From: Turritopsis dohrnii
Taxonomy: Eukaryota; Cnidaria; Hydrozoa; Anthoathecata; Oceaniidae
Assembly (NCBI GenBank): GCA_027922465.2
Contig: BQMF02000103.1
Span: 1-64,000 of the forward strand
Reading direction: 5' to 3'
Length of the DNA stretch: 64,000 bases
A program made the position numbers and the translations under genes. The notes under the pieces were generated by a model. The model saw nothing but the letters and a program-made list of their open reading frames with translations. It searched no databases and had not been told where the DNA came from. Shown one piece after another: positions 22,141-32,128 of the stretch (its first letter is position 1; every line of letters begins with the position of its first letter).

Positions 22141-23160
22141 ATGTTATTATCGTTAACAAGTTTTGTTCAAGTCGTTTGTTTACATATTTCATATACATAC
22201 ACATGTGCCATTTTTTGGAGTTTGATGCAAAAAGTTGTTATTTCAAATTTTGCCCGTCCAAGCTGTGGAGACGTATTCAAAACAAACTATCTTATTATAC
22301 TAATTCGCGATCGTGCATCCGGTTTTTATTTTAGAGAGTGATATATTTAGTTTTAATTTACGGTCATCGTCCTCTTATGTGCATGTAAAACCACGTAGAG
22401 GCGAGAGACACTTTCTCACGATTATTCCAAAAGCACGAGGAATCATTTGACCTCAGTTTTTTATGAACACAGGAAATCATTGCATTGCATCCCCAATCGA
22501 ACGCGACGTTTTGGGGGAAATATCTCGAGAACCAATAGGGATAACTGACGTTTTTTAGGGTCTGCGATACGGGTGAAGGGGTGACGCAAGATTCGGGCCT
22601 AATTTTATTTGGTACTTTTGACGTCATCAAAATCTTTGATCGGCGATATCTCCTTAACGTTGATCGTAGCGAAACAATCCCATACATTCTTTTGATCAGT
22701 TTTTCGAGCTCTACAACATGGGTATACTTTTTAGTTGCGATTCTATGATTAATTTTTTCGTCACGGGGTACGTACACGGGAATGGCGGATTTGACCGTTT
22801 TCGAAGTTAAATTCAGTAAAAAGTTTTTACCCGGGTTACTATCATTAACTGTTATTCAATTTGGTAATGTATTATTTGAAATGTACATTAACTGGTGTTT
22901 GTGTATTAAATTGTAATACCATCTAGAAACCATCTGCTATAATTCTCTTTTCTGAATAGTTGACAAGATTGCCATTCTATAATCTCTTGGGAGAACAAGT
23001 TTACGTTATTAAAGACACATTACATTAAAAACATTTTCCCATAGTAAAACCTTTATCATTGTTTTTTTGACAAACATTTCACTTGCACTAGGTGGACATG
23101 TACCCATAATTAAATTGATCATATTGCGTTTTTAGTGATCATTATTGACTTATTTTTTAC
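22141..23160. repeat. Partial second copy of E3-type interior, split by a Helitron
   Basis: 22141-22200 matches 10073-10130 (GTTTTGTNCAAGTCGTTTGT) and 22855-23150 matches 10365-10980 (TTGGTAATGTATTATTT, ATTAAAGACACATTACATT, TTTTTAGTGATCATTATTGA) in the same orientation. The retrotransposon fragment of E3 is absent here. No termini are seen. Confidence 0.6.
22290..22841 (+). mobile_element. Non-autonomous Helitron copy 7
   Basis: It begins TCTTATTATACTAATTCGCG after an A and ends CCCGGGTTACTA before a T (no terminal G, as in copy 3). The 414-bp minus-strand frame at 22364-22777 follows conserved family sequence but has no known domain and is broken in other copies. It is not called as a gene. 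Confidence 0.75.
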
Positions 23161-23534
23161 GTTGTAATCAAGCGTAAAACTAATATTACGCAAAATGGTT
23201 TCCTTGTCACGGCTAAAAGATCACTTGTTCTTTTGATTTAACTCGCAATGTTTTCAGGACATTTTCAAAGAGAAATTATTTAGTAGGTAAATGATTCCTG
23301 GAAGACTCTAGATGGATAACAAGAAACTATAATGATTCTGGAAATTTTACATAAAATACCTATATTATTTATGTAAATACCAAAAATATATTTTTTTTCA
23401 TATACTTCCGACATAAATAGAAGACAAAACTTTTTGTTAGTACTGCTAGTTTCATCCTTTCGGAATCCTCAGCTAACTGAAATACGTTACAAAAACATAA
23501 AATGTATTGGCTTCTTTTTCAATTGGTTTTGACG
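23161..23534. other. Non-coding spacer
   Basis: AT-rich sequence between the E3-like repeat and a Penelope fragment. No feature recognised. Confidence 0.35.
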
Positions 23535-24013
23535 TCACAAGTTGTTTAATATAAATTTGTTCTGGTGACGGCACTTCGCTACGAGTTCATCACGCTTGTT
23601 CAGGAGGTTTCTGTCCCCGCTTTTTTCCAGTATCAGAAGCTTCTCATTCAAACATAGGTTGCACTTTCCTGCCGAAGGATTGTACGGCCGGCATTTCTTT
23701 CTGATCTTCCATGATATTGTTGGTGATTCATTTCTGTTTTTCAATCTCCAAACTTCCTTTGAGAGTTCAGTGTCTTTTTCTTTTTCAGTGGGCACTGATC
23801 TTTTTTTATGCAATTGCAGGTTTTTGTCGCTTGGTTTCGTTCTTCCAGGACAGTTTTGTTGTGGCTGCTGATTATCGGGTTGACATTTGTCATGCAACTG
23901 TAACTAATTTTCAGGGTGTTATAATGCCTCGTTCGGCGTGACGATGGGTTCGTATGACGGTGCAGAAACAGTGCACTGTTTTGATAATTTCGAACGCTTT
24001 GCAAACATAGCAA
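23535..24013 (-). pseudogene. Penelope-like retroelement fragment lacking the GIY-YIG core
   Basis: Reading the minus strand, an upstream frame has NPIISSHNKTV then CNCIKKDQCPL, the Cys-rich linker that normally precedes the endonuclease of cnidarian-type Penelope elements. It runs directly, after a frameshift near 23770-23790, into ELSKEVWRLKNRNESPTISW, CRPYNPSAGKCNLCLNEK and NKRDELVAKCRHQNKFIL, the C-terminal part of the same domain. The GIY...YIG catalytic segment is missing, so the copy is dead by internal deletion. Family assignment rests on recognising these motifs. Confidence 0.62.
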
Positions 24014-24329
24014 CTGAGTTCATTGAAAATGTAAACAAACTTTTTTTCGTATTGAAAAAGAAATGTGAAGGAGTTCGAACGATTCAAAACAATTGAAAAG
24101 ACAATAACAAAACAATAAAAATGAAACCATTCTGAAAGCGAAAGTTTCCTTCTATCATCTCCTTCATTTAAGTATATGCTGTTTACATTTTAATTTCTTT
24201 ATTTTTAGATAAAGAGCAGTTGGAGAAAACAAATGTGAGTGAGTATCTTAAGCACAGGTATCTTTAAAACAATCTGAGGGAGCCCAAACAAAAATGACTG
24301 ACTGACTGAGTGAGCATTGAATTTTTTTA

Positions 24330-24537
24330 GCACATAAAAAAGTATTCCAAAAAACCATGGCAAAACCATAGCAGCAAAAACCCATCAAATAAAACATGTC
24401 CACTTTGTCTCCAGGAAAAGTTAGAAATTCTTGAATACGAACACAAAGAGGAACTCTTTAACAAAAGATCAGAAATTGTATCTAAGTGCCGACACATGAA
24501 AAAGTATCTATTAGCCAATTACAAATCCAAAGATTGA
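24330..24537 (+). pseudogene. Second Penelope-like C-terminal fragment (opposite strand)
   Basis: The plus-strand frame reads KTCPLCLQEKLEILEYE, then LFNKRSEIVSKCRHMKKYLL and a TGA stop at 24535-24537. It is clearly homologous to the minus-strand fragment at 23535-23700 (CNLCLNEKLLILE ... NKRDELVAKCRH). The reading frame is open back to a TTTTTTAG near 24320. No reverse transcriptase is attached. Confidence 0.58.
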
Positions 24538-24639
24538 TTTTCGCAACCATTTGCACATTCATTATTTTACAGCTGACAATTGTTGAAATAACATGAAACT
24601 CAGAGTTCTGTAAACATGAAGTAATTTTATATACAGAAA

Positions 24640-25030
24640 TCTATATATTAATAGCCGATTCTCTGTTTGTTTGTTTGTTTGTTTGTAAGTCACGCAAAAT
24701 GGTAGATGTGAACTGCGAAAGAAATCGAGGAGTCAGCAAATGTAAGATCACACATAAATTATTTCTCTTCTTGTGCGCGACGTCAGTGTGAAACCATTGT
24801 ATTGAGACCCTAATGGAATGCCACGTTTAGGGAAAATTATCTCGATAACCAATAGGGATAACTGACGTTTTTTGGGGTCCGCGATGCAGGCGATGGGATG
24901 ACGAAAAATTTGGGTCTAATTTTTTGGGGGAGGGGTCTAAGACATCATCAAAATCTTTGAACAATGATATCTCTGTAACGGTTGATCGTAGTGGAACAAT
25001 CCCATCGAGCGTCGCCGCCATAGCAGCTAG
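24640..25030 (+). mobile_element. Non-autonomous Helitron copy 8 (variant 5' end)
   Basis: It begins TCTATATATTAATAGCCG after an A and ends ATAGCAGCTAG before a T. It contains the blocks AGGGATAACTGACGTTTTTT and GATATCTCTGTAACGG. At 391 bp it lacks the GAGCTCTACAACATG block. A GTTT microsatellite lies at 24667-24686. Confidence 0.72.
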
Positions 25031-25213
25031 TATGTTTTAAAATATCGCTAATGGTCAAACTTCCAGCAGTGAAAATAGTAAGCTTTTAAACATAATAGGC
25101 AATAGTTTTTGTTTGTCAACACAGTGGAAAGTTGTTCATTGATCTTTTTAGTCCATTTAGCTCTCTTATTTAAAATACTTTACAAGATACAATGGATGTT
25201 GAGGAAACTCCTT

Positions 25214-28200
25214 CAGGGTGGCCACTCATTTTTGAGATCCAAAATCAAGTATATTCAAGTACATTTACAAGTATATTTTTAGAATTTTCAAGTATATCAG
25301 ACTCGAAAATCCAAGTACTATCAAGCATATCTATAATCAGTTTTTATTAGGGAAAACATTAAGCTTTATGTACGATACAATACGATCAATCATTCAATCT
25401 TAAGTCTTGACAGCTGGCAGCAGTTGTAGTTTTTAGTATGCATTAAAAAAAAAGAGAAGAAATAAGACCTCAAATCTTTTACAATGTGAAAACACCCTTT
25501 TCAGCATCATATATGAACTAAATAATAACATCTATCAAGAAGGAATAAATAATATCTAGGTGAAAGTATCATCTACAAATTTAAACAAATCTAACAAAGT
25601 GAACTAAATGCTTTTTGAATAACAATTTTAAAACTAATTCTCACTCAAGCAACTAAAAGTTTCACTATAGAGAATTAGATGCAGAAAAACATTTAAACGA
25701 GATGGTAAGCCAGACAGTTGTATCATATCTCTCTAATAGAAGAAAAACTAACTACATTATAAGCAAACAAAAAGTGTCAACAAAGCCTATACTGCCTTTA
25801 TTTCATCTTCAAGTTTACGATAAGCAAGTTCAAGTTCTTGAATGGTCTTTGATTTTTGCTTAGCAGCCTCCCTGAAGGAGTTCACTTTAATTAAAAGGGA
25901 CTTCATCTCAATCAAATCTTCCTTTTCACCTGCTTCGATTGAGAATTTTTCGATATCTGCTCGAAGTGATGCAACAACAGTTTCTAGCTCCATCTTTTTT
26001 CGTTTAACTGTTAGCAGTTCCTCTGTTAGTAATTTTCTTTTCCTTGACGTTGCTTGGTTGGTTTCTTCATCTTTCTTCTCTTTCAAATTCGCAATGTATC
26101 TTGAGTGAGCAGATTTGCAACTCTGGATTAATCCCTTTTCAATGACAAATTCAGAGACAGAAACTCCAGACGACATCATTTCGTCGTATATCATACGACG
26201 AGCCCTGAGAGAATCTTCTTCCATGTTAACAGCAAGGGCATCTTTGTTGATGTTAAAACCTCGTTCTACCTGACTTTGACCATGAGATAATACAAAAACG
26301 AGCTTGCAAATCAACCAGAAACTTCGAAATTCTTTGACATTGTTCAGATAAATGCCCAAAAACTGATCTACACGATCAACATTTTGGTTAAACTTTGTGA
26401 ACTTCTCCTTATGAATTTTGACAGTTTTATCCAAAAACTGTTCATATTGAGACTTTGAATCATCACACTGTTGTGAAGTGATGCGTTTTTGCTCATGCAA
26501 AAAATCTGCAAGCTTTTCAAATAATTCTACTGATAGCTCAGATTCTGTCATATTAGATGGTGAAAGACAAGCTGCACACCGAACTACTACAGACTTTAAA
26601 GGGCTTCTTTCTTGAAGCTTTTGGCATAATGCTTTAAGGAGGTTTCGATATTCCTTTTTGAACTTCAAAACCTTGGAAAAACCGCATGTTTTCTCGACTC
26701 TCTTAAGTTCCAACTTAGCTGCAGATCCAACCTTAACCTGAAAAACATGATTTATAAAACAATTAAAACATGAGTCCATGCAGGGCTTTGCCAAGTATAT
26801 ACACTATAGATTTAATGATGAAATAGCCATGGTGTCATTTCTGATGATGAATAGAATTAAAAGTAACAACAAAACTAGTCCAAAGAAAATGTTATTCTAA
26901 AAACAAAGGTCCTTTCTAATTGATGCTAACTTACTTGTTCTGGAGGAAGCAGCTTTTCTGTACAATCTAAATTGACCTTGATAAGCCTAAAGGGAGTGTT
27001 TGCTTTTTCCAACTCTTCCTTAAGCACAAATTTTTTCATAATACTTCTTAGGACGTTCTCTAAATCATCTGACATGAAAGGTATCATGGGAGCATCCGTC
27101 TGATAACATATTAAGAAGGAATTTAATTTAGAGGACAATTCTTTCAACACGTGAAATTTGGCAACCATAAAAGGGTCATTATGGTGTTTCACTAGTACAT
27201 CAAAAGACTTGTTGTTTTTGGGACGAGCACTCTGGCTGAGGCCAAGAAAATGTTTGATCACTGATTGGACTTTAGACCATGTTTCAATAGCTCTGCTTGC
27301 AACATCTTCGTTTTCAGACCAGCGAGTAGGGCAAAATTTTAAAGGAAATATCGTGCTAGTGCCAAGCTTCACATAAAGGTCTCTTCTGGCTGGTGAATCT
27401 TGAAAAAGCTTAGACATTGCACGAAGAACCTAAAAAAGTTAAGATAAAGCTGATAAAGCCCATAGGTGAGGCTTGCTATTATGTCCAAAATTATGTAAAA
27501 TTTCTTTTAATAAAAAACCTTTTCAAGATCCCAATCTGTAGAAGAGATGCCTCTCTGCAAAGCGCCTGAAACAACATGAAGCCCACAACTTTGAAGGTTA
27601 AGCAATGGAGGTTTTTCTTCTTCCTGGCGACTGGTTTGGATCATACTAAACACAGCCCAATTGGTGTTTGGTCCATCCATTGATAAATGAAGCAATTTTC
27701 TGGCATCTAAGCCTTTCAAAGCTATACTTATTGCATTAACTAAATTGGTTGCATTTGGACGGAACATAAACTGTGAATCGAGGTATCTTGATAGTGCTAA
27801 ATTGGTTGTGTCATCCCAATATCGTATTTGAACATCCATTTGCTCTTCTTGAAATACTTTATTGAGTGATTCATCAAACATGACAGAGAAAAATGGAGAG
27901 TTTAACATCCGTTTAACCAAACGTTCTTTGAAATATGGGGCTATACCAAATGTTATAACATAACCAAGTTTTGTTTTGCTCATTTGGAAATCCTTGCTAA
28001 TTTCAGAATCTGGAAACATTACTTTTAAAAGCTCATTGAGATCAAGGCACGAGCGTAATGAGAAGTGTGACAAAACAAATTTTAGTGCCCACCGAATCTC
28101 TGCCGAAATGACTGCCACTGGTATGGAAAGATCTTGGAATCTTGGTGGTTTTGAAGTAGATGATGATACTGGTGCAGGAGCAAATTTGCTCCCTGGTAGA

Positions 28201-28651
28201 AAGTGAAGCAGCGAAAGATTTTTTTGGGCTTCTTTTTTTCTTTAGTTTACTTTAAATGCTTTGCTGTAGATATGTGACTTTTTAAGGCTGATTCACCCAT
28301 ATTGTCTACACTAATGTCTTTCATACATAATCTACATCTGGCTGAATGCTCACTTTTTTTCTCCAACCAACACTTGTACTCTTCCTTTGTTAACCAATTG
28401 TCTTGAAACTTGTTCTTTCCTCTTACTTTTTTATTACTCATTTTTCTATTCTAAAGTATAATAACTATACATAGAGGAAAACTTTTACAACTAAATCTAA
28501 ATCCAGTATCACCAAGTATTTTTTTATCATTTTCAAGTATATACTGGTAGAATGCTTGATTTTTAAAATTTATCAGTATAATCAAGTATCAAATTTTTTC
28601 TCCAGTATATTCAAGTATTTTCCAGTTTTTCCAGTATGAGTGGCCACCCTG
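25214..28651 (-). mobile_element. hAT transposon with complete ends and spliced transposase gene
   Basis: The ends are CAGGGTGGCCACTCAT (25214) and ATGAGTGGCCACCCTG (28651). TCCTT flanks both sides (25209-25213, 28652-28656), a 5-bp target duplication as in the hAT5 group. Subterminal sequence on both sides is rich in TCAAGTATAT/CCAGTATATTC words, probable transposase-binding repeats. The 3438-bp body carries one minus-strand gene (25787-28441) with BED, DDE-type and dimerisation regions. Confidence 0.88.
25787..28441 (-). CDS. hAT transposase (BED finger, RNase-H-like core, C-terminal dimerisation region)
   Basis: Coding blocks on the minus strand: 28441-28250 (BED), about 28231-27519, 27429-26935 and 26737-25787 (TAG stop). 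The last two introns (27430-27518, 26738-26934) are GT-AG and phase 0, joining WDLEK to VLRAMSKLF and PPEQ to VKVGSAAKLE. The BED block has CRLC ... HISTAKH. FFSVMFDES and LHLSMDGPNTNW carry the likely first catalytic acidic residues. FVLSHGQSQVERGFNINKD is the conserved hAT C-terminal motif, followed by a coiled-coil-like basic/acidic tail. After the BED block there is a TAA and a one-base frame change (about 28230-28250) with no convincing intron, so this copy may be inactive. It is otherwise nearly complete at about 780 residues. Confidence 0.8.
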
Positions 28652-29853
28652 TCCTTCTAACAGTAAGGTTTTATATGTAGAATAGTCAATCAATAGAATA
28701 GTCAGTGTTTATTTTTCAAATTTTTATTGATTTGTAGATTTCACTTTTGTAGATTTCACTTTTGTAGACTTTGGCAAATACCAGGAAAACCATCCTGGAA
28801 TCTGCTTTCAAGGTCAATGCCTGGAATGGTGGTCGTGATCGCCCAGATTATAGTTTCATAAAATATTTTATGCAGTAACATTAAAAACGTTTAATTGTTA
28901 AAAACGTTGCGTAAAAACCTTAGAAAGTTAAAATAGAACCTAAAAAGCGATATTTAATTCTTAAAATTCTTAAAAGAAGATCAGCATATTGAACACAATA
29001 ACCATTGTCACTCAGTTACTTTGGCAGCTACTTAGCTGGCAAGACGGAACTAAAGGCTGGCTTCCATATCGTTCGCCGTGGTCGAGTGTATGATCGAACT
29101 TATTTTTGATTTAGTTGCGCGCCATTGAGAATGAAATGGAGGCAGGTCATATGGCCACTGCCGTTGATTGGACGAATTAGTTCATGTGGCAACCAATTAC
29201 CCCAGAACCAATTACCTCAGTCCATAAAGATAACTAAAAACGTTGTGAAGTAATTTGATTAAGAGTGCATTTTCATTTAGTGAAAGTGAAATGTCTCTTA
29301 AAACAAAAAATTAAGATTTTGCCAGATTTGCTTCTGTAAAAGTTAGCTGTTTTCAAGGACTACCACCGAGAGAAAACACATCTTTACGAAAATAAACATA
29401 AAACTTTTCCCCCAGGAGTTACCAAAATAGCAACTCTATCAAATTTGTTCTATTATAGAATTAAAAGAATCATAGCGGACAGTTTACTTTCAAAACAGTT
29501 GTTGTTTCTATAATCCGTTTAAAATGTATATTAAAATTTATATTTAAAATAGTATACAATTTGTATGACCACTTCACTTGGGAGAAAAACATTGACTTCA
29601 TTAAATTCAATCAAAACAAAAGAACGCACCTTGTTCAAAAACCAAAATAAAATCAAAGAATTATGAAGTAGAAGATGAAACATTTTTAATTATAACTGAT
29701 TTTAATTACGAATTAGACACCAGTTAAATGTTAAATGTTAAATATTGATGTGGCTTTATCAACGAAATAAAAGATGTTTTTCGGGAACTTATCACTTCTA
29801 TTTGGCAAAACAGATTCAATAATTACCCCCGGTCACATTGTAACTTTCCAAAA
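28652..29853. other. Non-coding region
   Basis: No gene is supported. A short duplicated phrase (TTTTGTAGATTTCACTT) lies at 28732-28765. The remainder is AT-rich and may include the unseen 5' part of the hAT fragment that follows. Confidence 0.35.
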
Positions 29854-30428
29854 ATGATGCATACAATTGTGAAAAATTATAAACAAACCGCTTTTTCAGT
29901 AACGAAAAAAAGGTTTTCTTGTCATGCATGCAACGTTATAAACATTTACATTGCGCACATGACACACATGACAAAAAACTGCGTTATAAGATTCACCGTT
30001 AATAATTTCTACAAAAATGTTGATGCATCAAAAGTTTGGGAGAAAATGCTAGTTTATAAAGAGAAAGAATTTCCTAATATTCTTCTCATCGTTGAGCTTA
30101 TCCTTTACCTTTCCATTTCAAATTCATTGATGGAGCGTGTTTTCAGTTGTTTTACCATTTTATCATCAGATCAGCAACTAAAAATGAAACATGATACGAT
30201 GGAGGAATCGATGCTTATATGTGGAAACAACTCGTTGTGGACGGATAAGAAGAGAGAAGAAATATTGAATAGTGCAGTTCACTCATACATGTAGAAAAGA
30301 AGTCGAGGAGACAACTGTTCCAATGGATGCTGTCGATCAGGACACATCTAACAACAGAGCTAGTGATCCGGATATTGACAACAGTGATGATAGCTCCTTT
30401 GTTGATGAAGCAGACAGTGATGTATAAT
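29854..30428 (+). pseudogene. hAT transposase C-terminal fragment (different family from 25214)
   Basis: The frame 29854-30294 ends with FPNILLIVELILYLSISNS, LMERVFSCFTIL and SSDQQLKMKHDTMEE, the dimerisation region of a second hAT lineage. After a stop, another frame continues with the acidic tail VDQDTSNNRASDPDIDNSDD and ends at 30427. The N-terminal two-thirds are missing. A Copia LTR begins 31 bp downstream, so the retrotransposon inserted in or near the 3' end of this element. Confidence 0.68.
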
Positions 30429-30458
30429 GTTCCCGTTTGTGATGATGATGCATATAAC

Positions 30459-30569
30459 TGTTGATATATTTCTATATTATATCTTTTATTTATTGTACAG
30501 ATAAGATTAAGAAAGGGTTTGGTCCCCAAGTTACTACTGAATGAAGTTACATACTTGAGTCACTAATCA
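30459..30569 (+). repeat. Left LTR of Copia element
   Basis: 111 bp, TG...CA. It matches 32013-32123 at about 101 of 111 positions by eye, which points to an old insertion. Confidence 0.85.
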
Positions 30570-30579
30570 ATGGTAGCAG

Positions 30580-31216
30580 ATGGCGATGAAAATTAAAACA
30601 CCCAAATATAATAAAAGTGGATACTATGAACTATACCATTTGGAGCACGAAGCGTGGCAAGAGAAACAGGATATTGCAATCGCTCTAACCCTTCCCGATA
30701 ATGATGAAAGGGGGATCAGAGAGAAAAAGTTTGATGAACTCTGTATCACTTATTTGAAGGCAGAAGATGGCCTAGATAAACTTTTGACTTTCATGGACAA
30801 GAAACTCAAAAAGGATGATTTAGCTGACAGCTGGGAAAAATTCAGCACTTTTGAGGAGTACCAGAGAAAAGAACAGTCATTTACCAAATACATATCGAAC
30901 TTTGACCAAAATTACAACAAGTTGATCAAAAGGGTATGACTGTACCATGGGAAATTCTCGCGTTCAAGTTGCTTAAACAAGCAAATCTGGAGTGCAAAGA
31001 CAGACTACTGGCATGGACTTTACCAACAAGGAAGAGCTTTATGAACATGCAAAACTTTCATTAAAGAAATTTAATGGAGATGAAGTCTCGGAAACGTCCA
31101 ACAGCTTGAAACAATCAATCAAGTACAAACTACCAAAGAAGCCGCGGTGGTCCTCGTGGTGGTGCTCCTTCGAAACCACAAAGAACACCTCAAAAACAGT
31201 CAAACTCCGGAGCTGA
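30580..31216 (+). pseudogene. Copia-type gag, frameshifted
   Basis: 30580-30939 encodes a polar protein with QDIAIALTLPDNDERGIREK and LLTFMDKKLKKDDLADSWEK, typical of Copia Gag (UBN2-like) in cnidarians and fish. The sequence continues in other frames (LAFKLLKQANLECKDRLLAW; GMDFTNKEELYEHAKLSLKK up to 31216), so at least two frameshifts separate the parts. No CCHC zinc knuckle is visible before the break at about 31270. Confidence 0.7.
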
Positions 31217-31271
31217 TTCAACACGTCCAACTCGTAAGATAAACCCTAAGAACTCTGAGGGTAAGCTGCTG

Positions 31272-31631
31272 TCAGTGTCCTGATGATGTGCGATTTAGGG
31301 AGACAACTTTCCCAAGAATCTCTGCTGAATCGTTCACCAGGTCGAGAACAATACCTGCCATCTTCATTGCTTTAATGGACAGAAGGAGTGGGATGTCCGA
31401 GTCAACAACATCAGTTGTAATTGTTATTTCTTCCCTAGCAAGGTATGCCGGAATTTCGTAGCATGCAACAGACAAGAGGAGTTCACCGCCACCAAACTTG
31501 AACAAACGCCCATCAGTGAACCCCTTGATCTTCTTCTTCTTATCATCATTCAGCATTTGCAGGTAGTTTTGAAACCACAAGGTTCCACATACAGTGCTTG
31601 AACCACTTTCCTGGAGTTCCAACCGAATCAA
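31272..31631 (-). pseudogene. Copia protease-like segment in inverted orientation
   Basis: The minus-strand frame reads RLELQESGSSTVCGTLWF, FKFGGGELLLSV and TTDVVDSDIPLLLSIKAMK, the retropepsin-like region of Copia Pol. The active-site DTG is replaced by ESG in this copy. Gag upstream and RNase H downstream are on the plus strand, so this segment has been inverted inside the element. Confidence 0.7.
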
Positions 31632-31684
31632 GCATGTTGTACATTCAACCTTGGCAGCAAAAGCTTTAAGTCTATAACAGGCAC

Positions 31685-31925
31685 TTGAAGATGGTTTCTA
31701 TCATCAATCGATTCTCCAAGAGCTTCTTGGGGATCACTGTGTCTGCAAAAGTCAAAGCATACACTGACAGCCAGAGCCTCTTTGAAGCCATCAACTCAAC
31801 AAAGTTGCTTGACGACAACATTGGTGCCATCACAGAATTGATTCGAAAGAATGAGGTTGATGTTCAGTGGTGCTCAGGATCCAAACAACTTGCCAATTGT
31901 CCGACCAAAAAGGGGCTCAATCAAG
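31685..31925 (+). pseudogene. Copia RNase H fragment
   Basis: VKAYTDSQSLFEAINSTKLL, then NEVDVQWCSGSKQLANCPTKKG, is the C-terminal RNase H region of Copia polyproteins (TDS...SL.EA, then W..G..QLAD..TK). The D of QLAD is N here. It abuts the inverted protease block on its left and the right LTR on its right. Confidence 0.72.
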
Positions 31926-32012
31926 CGGTTTGCTTCACATTATTCAATTTGGTCATTTGCGTTGATTTTGGGAACACTGTTTACGTTCACTTTTTTGACT
32001 TACGTTTCAAAA

Positions 32013-32123
32013 TGTTGATATATTTCTATATTATATCTTTTGTTTATTGTATAGATTAGATTAAGGAAGGGCTTGGTCTCCAAGTTACTATTGAATGAAG
32101 TTACATATTTGGGTCACTATTCA
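32013..32123 (+). repeat. Right LTR of Copia element
   Basis: 111 bp, TG...CA, followed immediately by the ATAAC target duplication. Confidence 0.85.
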
Positions 32124-32128
32124 ATAAC

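Larger units (their letters stand above)
30459..32123 (+). mobile_element. Rearranged Copia-type LTR retrotransposon with perfect target duplication
   Basis: Two 111-bp LTRs (30459-30569 and 32013-32123) begin TGTTGATATATTTC and end CA. By eye they differ at about 10 sites. ATAAC flanks the element on both sides (30454-30458, 32124-32128). TGGTAGCAGATGG, starting one base after the left LTR, is a plausible initiator-Met half-tRNA primer-binding site as in Copia. The 1.44-kb interior keeps gag, a protease-like block in reverse orientation and an RNase H end; integrase and reverse transcriptase are lost. Confidence 0.88.

Noticed and set aside
22364..22777. 137-codon minus-strand frame, with related frames in other Helitron copies (14612-14860, 20220-20495, 24827-25021)
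   Set aside because: They follow conserved Helitron sequence, start at different places, are broken in most copies and show no known domain.
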